Source: Cyanobacteria bacterium UBA1186
Lineage (GTDB): Bacteria > Cyanobacteriota > Vampirovibrionia > Gastranaerophilales > Gastranaerophilaceae
DNA: 16,497 nucleotides
Reading direction: 5' to 3'
Assembly (NCBI GenBank): GCA_002309875.1
Contig: DBYM01000054.1
Span: forward strand, 1,273-17,769
Shown piece by piece: positions 1-7,075 of the stretch. Numbering within the stretch: position 1 is the stretch's first letter; each line of letters starts with the position of its first letter. A model generated the notes under the pieces. That model saw only the letters and a program-made list of their open reading frames with translations, was not told the DNA's origin and made no database searches. A program made the position numbers and the translations under genes.

Positions 1-1415
1 CCGTCTGTTCCTTTCGGCCCTAATGAGTGTCCGTTTTCGTGTCCGATTGTAAACCAGTGGTCAGCCTCGTCGTTATAGTATTTATGCAGGTCTTTGTCTA
101 ACATTGCATCAAGTCGTTTCTGCATTTTCTCTTTTGCATCTTCAGAGGTTATAAGACGGATTTGTCTGTGGTAAACATTTCTTCTTCCGCCGTCAAGTTT
201 CGTAATTGACCATTTATCGTCATTCGGGAGGTTTTCCGCAAGCGTAATCCCTGCCCTGTATTCTCCTACATCACCGAAGACGCCGACCAAATCGACATCA
301 ACCATAGTTTGTTTTGATTCTTTGTCGGGAGAAATATTTTGTTCATATCTGTCGCAATACGGCATATTCTTTGCCATAAGGGGTAAATACTTTTTCACAT
401 TTAAAATTGCATCGGTACCTTTTTTGTTAATAATTCCGACCCTTCCGCCCAAGCAGTCTTTTGAAACAGGAACAATTCCCGTTTCGTCTAAAAGTGCTTT
501 TAATTCAGGATTTTCAACAACCGTTTCCGTCATTTCGTCGGAATAATTTTCTCTTGTGATTGTAAATTCAAGCGGAGTGTCCTGAAGTGTTGCCCATTTT
601 TTATCGGCATAAGCATCAAGCATCGGGTCAGCGGTGCGGAGAGCCTTTGCCTGAAGCCTTAAATACTCGTTAAAATCCTGATTTGTTGAAGTTTCGGCAG
701 CCTTTTCGAGTTCTGATGCCATTTTTTCAAAATCTTCTTTAAAATAATCAACGTAATCAACGGCTTTGAGTTCATCTCCGTTTCTCATTACAACGGAACG
801 CTGATTGAGAATTTTTTCAACTTCCCCTTTTTTACCCTCTTTTAACATTTTTATCAGGATATTGTGAAATTCTTCTTTACTCAAATCTTCGGGATAGAGG
901 CCTTCTCCTGCCGGACGTTTAATCCCTTTGGCGAGTTCTATCATATGAGAATCCCTGTCGAGTGCGCATACACCTTTTTGCGCATCAAAGAGGATTTTGG
1001 TTAATTTTGCTTCTTCGTTTCCTTTGGCAATTTCTTTTTCAAGATATTCTTTGAACGCAAGATTATGGTGATTGTCAATCTGCATCTCAATTTTATCAAT
1101 GATTGCAGCCGCTTTTACAAGATGTTTTAAGGCTTCTTTGTCCCCTTCCGTAAGATTTTCGTATTCGGGCGCATCAACGGCAAGCATTTTCTTTGTCGTT
1201 AAATAGTCTTTATGTGTTCTTTTTTCAAGTTCTTCTTTAGATAAATTCAGTTCATAATCACGTTTTGAAATATTGACGTTGTTCATCATGCTCATTTTAT
1301 CAAGCTCCTTTATCAAATCCTGTGTTTTGTCGGCAGAGATTTCCTCTGTCTTATTAGGATATTGTACACTTTTTTGATTAAATTTTGCTCTGTTATTAAT
1401 ATGATTTATTTCCAT
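1..1415 (-). CDS. M49-like (dipeptidyl-peptidase III-related) zinc metallopeptidase, N-terminal part
   Basis: The reverse strand is open from an ATG at 1415 to the left edge, 471 full codons with no stop, so the gene continues outside the window. A GGAG box lies six bases before this ATG. The protein is lysine/glutamate-rich and shows no signal peptide, suggesting a cytoplasmic enzyme. Near the cut end is HENGHSLGP, an HExxH zinc-binding and catalytic motif (His459, Glu460, His463). The flanking context (DEADHWFTIGHENGHSLGP) resembles M49 peptidases, including Nudix-hydrolase-3-type relatives that carry a five-residue HExxH instead of the classic HExxGH. The third zinc ligand, in the second family motif (EExxAD), should lie about 50 residues further on, outside the window. 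Family members remove dipeptides from peptide N-termini. The metallopeptidase call is fairly firm; the M49 assignment rests on motif context and recalled family sequences. Confidence 0.62.
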   Translation of the reverse strand, partial: MEINHINNRAKFNQKSVQYPNKTEEISADKTQDLIKELDKMSMMNNVNISKRDYELNLSKEELEKRTHKDYLTTKKMLAVDAPEYENLTEGDKEALKHLVKAAAIIDKIEMQIDNHHNLAFKEYLEKEIAKGNEEAKLTKILFDAQKGVCALDRDSHMIELAKGIKRPAGEGLYPEDLSKEEFHNILIKMLKEGKKGEVEKILNQRSVVMRNGDELKAVDYVDYFKEDFEKMASELEKAAETSTNQDFNEYLRLQAKALRTADPMLDAYADKKWATLQDTPLEFTITRENYSDEMTETVVENPELKALLDETGIVPVSKDCLGGRVGIINKKGTDAILNVKKYLPLMAKNMPYCDRYEQNISPDKESKQTMVDVDLVGVFGDVGEYRAGITLAENLPNDDKWSITKLDGGRRNVYHRQIRLITSEDAKEKMQKRLDAMLDKDLHKYYNDEADHWFTIGHENGHSLGPKGTD

Positions 1416-1430
1416 ATTGTCTCCGATTTT

Positions 1431-1490
1431 TCCTCTCTTGTGAGGAGATGGACTTTTATTCCCTCCCTTTTGAGGGAGGGTTAGGGTGGG
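1431..1490. repeat. Two-hairpin repeat, copy 1, with G-quadruplex pattern
   Basis: This unit has two inverted repeats in a row. The first is TCCTC (1431-1435) with GAGGA (1442-1446). The second is CCCTCCC (1461-1467) with GGGAGGG (1474-1480), extendable by one T-A pair. Bases 1452-1485 match 1895-1928 with one mismatch, in direct orientation, so the DUF559 gene sits between two copies. The right end, GGGAGGGTTAGGGTGGG (1474-1490), fits a canonical G3 quadruplex pattern on the plus strand. The unit lies in the gap upstream of the M49-like gene. Confidence 0.8.
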
Positions 1491-1500
1491 TGCTTATAAT

Positions 1501-1839
1501 TTATTTACCTATTTCCTTTAACAAATTTTCATAAACTCCTTCAATATTATTATCAATATCATTATTCCAAAATCTTATGACTTTATATCCTAATGAATTC
1601 AAATATGTTGTCCTTGCTTTGTCATATTCAATATCTTGCGGGTTATTATGCTGCCCGCCGTCTATTTCTATTATAATTTTATTCTCTCTGCAAACAAAAT
1701 CAACAATATAATTGCCGATAACGTATTGACGTAAAAATTTACAGCCTGTTTGTTTTTTGCGAATCAGATTCCACAATTTGCACTCTTGTGGTGTCATGTT
1801 GCTTCTTAAATATTTAGCATTTGATTTTAGATCAGGCAT
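1501..1839 (-). CDS. DUF559 / Vsr-like endonuclease-domain protein
   Basis: A complete 112-residue protein, typical for single-domain DUF559 (PF04480) proteins, which belong to the PD-(D/E)xK nuclease fold related to Vsr mismatch endonucleases. The N-terminus (ARG/LYS-rich, with MTPQECKLWNLIR) and the following KFLRQYVIGNYIVDFVC are family hallmarks. The presumed active-site residues are Asp47 in IVDFVC and Glu58 with Asp60 in IIIEIDGGQH, followed by the usual YDKAR and VIRFWNNDI blocks. The biological role of stand-alone DUF559 proteins is not established; nuclease activity is inferred from the fold. The gene lies between two direct copies of a two-hairpin repeat, which suggests it travels or is maintained with them. 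No Shine-Dalgarno sequence precedes the ATG, and a TG-extended -10-like GATAAT ends eight bases upstream, so translation may be leaderless. The domain call is strong. Confidence 0.88.
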   Translation of the reverse strand: MPDLKSNAKYLRSNMTPQECKLWNLIRKKQTGCKFLRQYVIGNYIVDFVCRENKIIIEIDGGQHNNPQDIEYDKARTTYLNSLGYKVIRFWNNDIDNNIEGVYENLLKEIGK

Positions 1840-1847
1840 ATACTTAT

Positions 1848-1853
1848 ATTATC
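1848..1853 (-). promoter_or_regulatory. Possible extended -10 element of the DUF559 gene
   Basis: On the minus strand the sequence reads TGT-GATAAT, a TGn-extended -10 box, ending eight bases before the ATG at 1839. No convincing -35 box is seen 17 bases further up. If it is used, transcription would start at or next to the ATG. Confidence 0.3.
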
Positions 1854-1875
1854 ACAAATAGGCACCCCTCTTAAT

Positions 1876-1928
1876 CTCCCCTCATAAGGGGAGAACTTTT
1901 ATTCCCTCCCTTTTGAGGGAGGATTAGG
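1876..1928. repeat. Two-hairpin repeat, copy 2
   Basis: CTCCCC (1876-1881) pairs with GGGGAG (1888-1893), and CCTCCC (1905-1910) pairs with GGGAGG (1917-1922). Bases 1895-1928 match 1452-1485 with one mismatch. The G-rich tail is eroded compared with copy 1 (GGGAGGATTAGGAT), so the quadruplex pattern is lost here. The copy ends 12 bases short of the stop codon of the exoribonuclease gene. The hairpins are not followed by a T tract on either strand, so they do not look like intrinsic terminators. Confidence 0.8.
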
Positions 1929-1939
1929 ATTTACTCCCC

Positions 1940-2770
1940 CTAGCCGAGCATAGCAACACTTGTTTTGCCGAATTTTGCTGATAAGTCATCGATGTGGTGA
2001 ACGAGGTATAAAATCGGCTCAAGGTCTTTTTCGTTCAGGTCAACAATTGCGCCCCATTCGGCTCTTGCGTGGTGAGCCGCAATCATTTTTGCAACACGTT
2101 TGAATCCTGCATTCATACACAGTGAAAAGCCGTATTGGGAGTGAGAAATCCATTCTTTTCTGAAGTTTTCGTCATAATCAATAAGTCCGGATTCCAAATC
2201 GACGGTGTATTCAAAAACTTTCCCGATATCGTGGAGCAGGCATGCGGCATAAACTTCATCGTGGTTTACTCTCTGGAAAAATACGTTCATATTTGCATCT
2301 GCGTATTTTAAGCATTCAAGAATATGTACCATTAATCCGCCTATGTAGTTGTGGTGCATAAGTTTTGCTCCGGGAGCAACAAGCATTTTTTCTTTATTTT
2401 CTTCGTAAACTTTTGCGACAAAACTTTTTAATTTTTCGTCTTTGATTTTGTTTATATATTCTTCAAGTGCTTTATAGGTTTCAAGTCTCTGAGTTTCATC
2501 AAGTCCTATTTTTGCTTCCTTGATTAATTCAAGTGCGCTGACAAGACAGTTATTGAATTTTTCGTTAAATGAGCCCGATACGATTCTTACGATATTTCCC
2601 GAACGGAAAAGGTTTAAGTCCATTCTGTTCAGGGCTTCTTCCCAAAGAATGCAGTTAAGAAGTTCATCATTTTTCGTATCTCTCAACTGAAGTTTTCCCA
2701 TTTTTGTTCCGGCTTTTGTGTCGCCGATTGAAAAAATAACAACTTCGTATTCAATATCCGTGCTAAACAT
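1940..2770 (-). CDS. YhaM-family 3'-5' exoribonuclease (OB fold + HD domain)
   Basis: A 276-residue protein close to YhaM of Firmicutes (about 314 residues). Residues 1-85 form an OB-fold-type nucleic-acid-binding segment (GTKMGKLQLRD, then LRSGNIVRI-like strands). Residues 130-265 form an HD hydrolase domain. The metal-binding series is visible as His139/His140 in MHHNYIGG, His149, the HD pair His180-Asp181 in LLHDIGK, His210, His233/His234 and Asp261 in HHIDD. YhaM enzymes degrade RNA and single-stranded DNA from the 3' end in a metal-dependent manner and act in RNA turnover. The start is well supported by AAGGAG nine bases upstream and a TGT-TATAAT promoter box further up. The gene diverges from the Hcp-like gene across an 80-bp gap. 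A cytoplasmic location fits the absence of signals. An HD protein with another substrate is a less likely alternative. Confidence 0.85.
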   Translation of the reverse strand: MFSTDIEYEVVIFSIGDTKAGTKMGKLQLRDTKNDELLNCILWEEALNRMDLNLFRSGNIVRIVSGSFNEKFNNCLVSALELIKEAKIGLDETQRLETYKALEEYINKIKDEKLKSFVAKVYEENKEKMLVAPGAKLMHHNYIGGLMVHILECLKYADANMNVFFQRVNHDEVYAACLLHDIGKVFEYTVDLESGLIDYDENFRKEWISHSQYGFSLCMNAGFKRVAKMIAAHHARAEWGAIVDLNEKDLEPILYLVHHIDDLSAKFGKTSVAMLG

Positions 2771-2795
2771 AAAAATTTCTCCTTAAGTTTGTATG

Positions 2796-2801
2796 ATTAT
2801 A
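2796..2801 (-). promoter_or_regulatory. -10 element of the yhaM-like gene
   Basis: The minus strand reads TGT-TATAAT, a consensus -10 hexamer with a TGn extension, 25 bases before the ATG at 2770. Seventeen bases upstream lies a weak -35 candidate (TTACCT, 2824-2819). An AAGGAG ribosome-binding site lies between the box and the gene. Confidence 0.55.
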
Positions 2802-2850
2802 ACACAAACAGTCCTGTAAGGTAATTGAAAACACGATACGGAGATTTATT

Positions 2851-4424
2851 ATGAGTATATGTCTGATTTGCCTGAAAAATTTCAATATGACAGTTGTGTT
2901 TCCAGGGGTATTTGTTCCGTGAGCCCGAGAACGACTGCGCTTGTGATTGTTTTGGTCTTGTATCTGAAACTCACTGCAAAGTATTTACTGAGGCTTTCCG
3001 AAAAAAATATTGAGGACAGTGAGGCAAAAGAACTTGTTTTAAATGCATCTGCGTCTTCAAGTTACGAATTTTCGGAAAAGAGTTTTTTCTGTTTTGTCTC
3101 AAAATTTAAGGAAATACTTCCCCGCATTATAAAGAATTGCAGCGATTTGTTTGAAGACGATTTTTTTAAACATGAAAAAATAGCCTCAAGCGCACTTTTT
3201 CAGGAAACCGATAACATAATTGATGCAATAAAGTTAGGCGAAAAAATAATTAAGAGCACTGTTTCGGCAATTCCGCCAGCAATGAGGGATTTGCATCAGA
3301 TATTACTTGTTATTTCGAGAAGTTTGAGTATTAATCTGCTGAATCTTGAAAGTTTCGGAGTCGAGTTTGACGGCGGATTTTCGGCATTATTGACTTTGCT
3401 TGATTCAATAGATACCGACGAAAACAGTGCGGGAAAAATTAAAGAAAGCATATTGAAGGGAGCAAAAACCGACAATGAAGTTATGGCAAAACTGCGTGAA
3501 GCGCAGGAGGAAAGGTATGGAAAGCAGGGAATAAGTGAAGTTTCATACACGACTACTCAGGGTAAGGCGGTTTTGGTGGTCGGCTCAAATATCCGTGAAC
3601 TGGAAACCATACTTGAGGCACTAAAGGGCAAAAACATTGATGTTTATACTCACGATGATATGATGCTTGCGCATACATTTCCCAAGTTTAACGAATATAA
3701 CGCCTTGAAAGGTCAGTTCGGGCAGGGGGTGGAAAATTGTCTGCTTGACTTTGCAACATTTCCCGGGCCGATAATTTTAACCGGACATTCTTTGCATAAT
3801 ATTGAAAATCTTTACAGAGGCAGGCTTTTTACGACGGATATTAATTTGCCGAAAGGAGTTGTGCAGATAAAAAACGATGATTACAGTGCGGTTATAGAGT
3901 CTGCGTACGAATCGAAAGGGTTTAAAAACGGAAGAGTCTGCGAATCCGTTATAATCGGGTATGATTTTGATACCGTGCTTGAGAAGGTTAAAATCAAGGT
4001 GGCAGGCGGGATTAAGCGTATTTTTGCTTTGGGCTCCGATGTATATTCGCATGAGCAGAAGTCATACTTCGAAAAACTTGTCAAATTGGCTGACAGGAAC
4101 ACTCTCTTTATTTCTTTTTCCTACAAATTTGAACTCGATAACTTTATTTATGTGAATACCTGTTTTGACAAATACGGTATGATTAAAATTCTGAACGAAG
4201 TACGGCGTTTCGGAATTCCCGTTACGGTTTTCTTTCCCGAATGTGGCAGAAGTACATTGTCGGAAATGATATATTTGTCGAAATGCGAAGAATTTAAAAT
4301 CTACGTGGGGAAATGTATTCCGATAATACTCAACCCTTCTTTGATTCAGACTCTTGATTGGGTGTTCGGGATAAAGAGTATGACGACGGCAAGGCAGGAT
4401 TGGGAAGATATTACGTCATCTTAA
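2851..4424 (+). CDS. Hybrid-cluster-protein (Hcp/prismane) homologue with a frameshift near the 5' end
   Basis: A 521-codon frame (ATG at 2859) covers nearly all of the protein, but the better start is the ATG at 2851: GGAG ends seven bases before it, versus 15 for 2859. From 2851 the reading is MSICLIC, then the frame fails and stops at 2920. Restoring one base between 2871 and 2879 (for example a sixth A in the A5 run) joins the frames. It gives C4-x2-C7-x8-C16-x5-C22, the spacing of the N-terminal iron-sulfur cluster of class I Hcp. Hcp similarity continues through IDVYTHDDMMLAH, FPGPIILTG, YRGRLFTT and LNPSL near the C-terminus. Hcp enzymes handle NO or hydroxylamine in anaerobes. Compared by eye with Desulfovibrio Hcp, most hybrid-cluster ligands are replaced, so classical activity is doubtful. 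The intact long frame argues against old decay; sequencing error, recent mutation or slippage remain open. Confidence 0.75.
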
Positions 4425-4429
4425 CAGAT

Positions 4430-4458
4430 TTGTTCAAGTTCGGAATTTGTTGTATATT
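4430..4458 (+). promoter_or_regulatory. Probable promoter of the six-helix membrane protein gene
   Basis: TTGTTC (4430-4435) and TATATT (4453-4458) are separated by 17 bases. The -10 box ends six bases before the ATG at 4465, so transcription is predicted to start at about the first codon. No ribosome-binding site is present between box and ATG. Confidence 0.45.
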
Positions 4459-4464
4459 TAACCT

Positions 4465-5289
4465 ATGCAGAGAGTTTTTGGTATAACAAACAGATACATA
4501 ATTTTGGCGACGGTTTTAATCCTGTATTCGCTTATTTCCAATGTTTATGCTGCTTTTTTTGCTGTGGGAGGAGCGGCAAAGCCCGCAGGATTGATTTTTG
4601 CAGTTATTCTTTTGATACTGATGTCTGCGGTTTTTATGGCAGGCTGGTTTAAAATGGTTAAGACTGCGGTGCTTGAACCTGATAAAGAGGACACAAATTC
4701 TTTAATAAAAATTTTCCCCGAAGGAGTCGGAGAATATATTCTTCCGATACTCGGACTGCTTGTGGTTCTTGTAATATTGTGGGGAATAATAGGGACTGCG
4801 GTATTTTATTTCGGGATTCATCATATAGGAAATCCGAATGTTGATTTTGCAAAATTCGCAAAAGTAAGCGGAGATACTGCCGCAGCAAAGGCTTTCTTTA
4901 TGGCACTTTCAGCAGAACAGATTGCCAAACTTGCTAAGTGGAATCACCTTTTTATTCTTGCGGTTTTGTGTTCGTATCTGCTTACGTTTCTTTATTTACC
5001 TGCGTTGTTTTTTAAAAATTCCAACCCGTTTGTAGCGTTTTTTATATCACTTAAAAATTTGTTTAGCAAAAAAATCCTGAAAACAACGGGTTTGTTTTTG
5101 CTCATATTTTTTGCAAATACGGTAATTTCCGTTCTATCCGTAGTTTTCAATTCAAATGCGTTGCTCGAATTTATTTGTACACTTGCTGCCTTTTACATAC
5201 TGACGGCATCAGCGGTCGGACTTTTCAAGTATTATAACGATAATTTTACGGAGTCACATTTAGGCCAAAATATTGATATTGAGGTTTAA
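4465..5289 (+). CDS. Six-helix integral membrane protein of unknown function
   Basis: A 274-residue hydrophobic protein that I do not recognise. About six membrane helices can be seen, near residues 11-34, 41-66, 91-117, 160-183, 207-228 and 232-256. A polar stretch of about 40 residues between helices 3 and 4 (118-159) is the largest loop, and a short charged tail follows the last helix. No catalytic motif or binding signature stands out. The layout loosely resembles small membrane proteins of the DUF4013 kind, but that is only an impression. The start has no Shine-Dalgarno sequence, and a good promoter ends six bases upstream, which suggests a leaderless mRNA. It lies 40 bases after the Hcp-like gene on the same strand. 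Its TAA overlaps the stop codon of the convergent TPR gene. Confidence 0.72.
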   Translation: MQRVFGITNRYIILATVLILYSLISNVYAAFFAVGGAAKPAGLIFAVILLILMSAVFMAGWFKMVKTAVLEPDKEDTNSLIKIFPEGVGEYILPILGLLVVLVILWGIIGTAVFYFGIHHIGNPNVDFAKFAKVSGDTAAAKAFFMALSAEQIAKLAKWNHLFILAVLCSYLLTFLYLPALFFKNSNPFVAFFISLKNLFSKKILKTTGLFLLIFFANTVISVLSVVFNSNALLEFICTLAAFYILTASAVGLFKYYNDNFTESHLGQNIDIEV

Positions 5290-7046
5290 GAGAGCCTTCT
5301 TATCATTTCGTGGGCATCTTCGTTTTCAGGGAAAATATCAACCACTTTGTCAAGATAAGCAAGGGCATTATCGTTGTCGTGCAGAGATTCGTAACAGCGG
5401 GCAATATCCATAAGAACAGAAACACTGTCCGGCGATTTTTGGTTAATGTTTTTGAAGATATTCAGCGCCTGTTCATAGTCTTTGAGCGCAAAATAGGTCA
5501 GCGCTAAGGTATTTTGGGTTTCAATATCGGGATTTTGCTCGACTGCCCTTACAAGATAACGCTTTGCTTCTTCATAATCACCTTTTGCATACAAAATTCT
5601 CCCTGCGCAGAATTGTACGTATTCGTGTTCAGGCTCGGCTTCAAGCGCTTTCATTATGTAATCGTAAGCCTCGTCAATCTGATTCATAACAAGTTTGTTA
5701 AGAGCCATAAAGGTAAGAGCAAGTACATTTTTCGGGCTTATTTCCAAAGCCTTTGTGTAATACTCTTCTGCCTCCGAGTTTTTGGACATTGAATAAAGAT
5801 AGTTTCCGTATTCAAAAAGTATTTCAAAATCCTGAGGCGCAAGTTCAAGAGCGGTTTTGAACTCTTCTTCGGCATAATCAAATAATCTTTTGTTCAGGTA
5901 AATTATCCCTAAATCTTTATGTGCTTTTGCTATGCCCGGTTCCATTCTGATAACTTTTTTAAGCATTTTCTCTGCCGTTTCCGTGTCGCAAAGACTTGAG
6001 GAAAGCACTGCATATTGGTGCAGAATGTCTGCGGAAACTTTGTTTTTAAGTATGATTGTGTCATAAAGTTCTTTGGCTTTGCCGAGTTGGTTTGTTTTTA
6101 TATAAAGACTTGCGAGTTTTTGTGCGGGAAGAATGAATTTTGGATTAACGTAAACCATTCCTTCGAGCATTTTTATTGCGGTTTCATATTCTCCCAAAGC
6201 CTCGTAACAGGTGACGATATTGTATTTGTAATTTTCTTTTCCGGGGCACATAAGGGCAAGTTGTTTGTAATGTTTTAAAGCGCAGTCAAAATCACCCGTT
6301 TTAACCTCTGACATTGCAAGTGCCTGCAAAAAGGTTTCGTCTTCTTCAAGTTCAACGGCTTTTTCAAGGTATTCAATCGCTTTTTCATGGTTTTGCTGTA
6401 TCTGGTAAGCAGAGCCTATGTTGTAGTATGCCATTGAATTATCGGGAGCAAGTTCTAATGCTTTTTCATAAACAGGGATTGCTTTGTCTATATTTCCTGA
6501 AGCCATGTGGCACGTTCCGAGACTGTTTATTACGGTAATATTATCGGGAGCCTTTTCCAATGCTCTTTCAAGCGGTATTATGGCTTTTTCAAAATCTTTA
6601 GCCTTCATATATGCGGTTCCGAGAATAAAATCAAATATATAGTCATCGTTATCAAACCCTGCTGCAATTTGGGCATAAATCAGAGCGGTATCCGTATCTC
6701 CTGTCTTGAGCAGAATTATGCATAAATTTTTATATGCTTCCATATATTCGGGACGAAGTTTGACTACCGTCATATACGCATTTTTGGCCGAGATTAAATC
6801 TCCGAGTTTTTCATAGCAGTTACCGAGATAAAACCATGAAGTTCCGTCCTCGGGCTGATACTTGATTACCGATTCAAAATTTCTTTTGGCTTCCTCCCAT
6901 AACTGCAGATTTACGTTGGTTAAACCCGCAAGTTTAAGCAATTCAGCATTTTGAGGGTCTTCCTTCAATTCCTGAACTATCAAAATTTTTGCTTCTTTAA
7001 AATCTTTATTTGCAACGAGGTCGCTAATTCTATCTATATCAGCCAT
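5286..7046 (-). CDS. Long tetratricopeptide-repeat (TPR) protein
   Basis: A 586-residue protein built almost wholly of TPR units of about 34 residues, roughly 16-17 of them from residue 15 to the C-terminus. Typical units read WFYLGNCYEKLGDLISAKNAY and AYYNIGSAYQIQQNHEKAIEYLEKAVEL, with the consensus small residue and tyrosine/alanine positions and the proline at the turn. No signal peptide, membrane segment or catalytic domain is visible, so it is probably a cytoplasmic scaffold. TPR arrays bind partner proteins; the partner cannot be read from the sequence. An AAGGA box lies seven to eight bases before the ATG. The gene starts 29 bases after the sigma-factor stop codon, so it is most likely the last gene of the rlmB-sigma-TPR operon. 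The shared operon leaves open a link to sigma-factor function or to housekeeping expression. Confidence 0.9.
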   Translation of the reverse strand: MADIDRISDLVANKDFKEAKILIVQELKEDPQNAELLKLAGLTNVNLQLWEEAKRNFESVIKYQPEDGTSWFYLGNCYEKLGDLISAKNAYMTVVKLRPEYMEAYKNLCIILLKTGDTDTALIYAQIAAGFDNDDYIFDFILGTAYMKAKDFEKAIIPLERALEKAPDNITVINSLGTCHMASGNIDKAIPVYEKALELAPDNSMAYYNIGSAYQIQQNHEKAIEYLEKAVELEEDETFLQALAMSEVKTGDFDCALKHYKQLALMCPGKENYKYNIVTCYEALGEYETAIKMLEGMVYVNPKFILPAQKLASLYIKTNQLGKAKELYDTIILKNKVSADILHQYAVLSSSLCDTETAEKMLKKVIRMEPGIAKAHKDLGIIYLNKRLFDYAEEEFKTALELAPQDFEILFEYGNYLYSMSKNSEAEEYYTKALEISPKNVLALTFMALNKLVMNQIDEAYDYIMKALEAEPEHEYVQFCAGRILYAKGDYEEAKRYLVRAVEQNPDIETQNTLALTYFALKDYEQALNIFKNINQKSPDSVSVLMDIARCYESLHDNDNALAYLDKVVDIFPENEDAHEMIRRLS

Positions 7047-7075
7047 TACATAATCCTTATTAAACTGTTGAGGTG

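Noticed and set aside
1876..1928. Repeat hairpins as the terminator of the yhaM-like gene
   Set aside because: Neither hairpin is followed by a T tract in the direction of transcription.
2859..2861. ATG at 2859 as the true start of the Hcp-like gene
   Set aside because: The GGAG box is 15 bases away, and using this start discards the CxxC half of the expected four-cysteine motif. The ATG at 2851 fits both signals.
2872..2882. Classic programmed -1 slippery heptamer in the Hcp-like gene
   Set aside because: The bases around the A5 run do not form the X-XXY-YYZ pattern in the first frame, and no strong downstream stem is evident. Simple slippage or an indel is a better reading.
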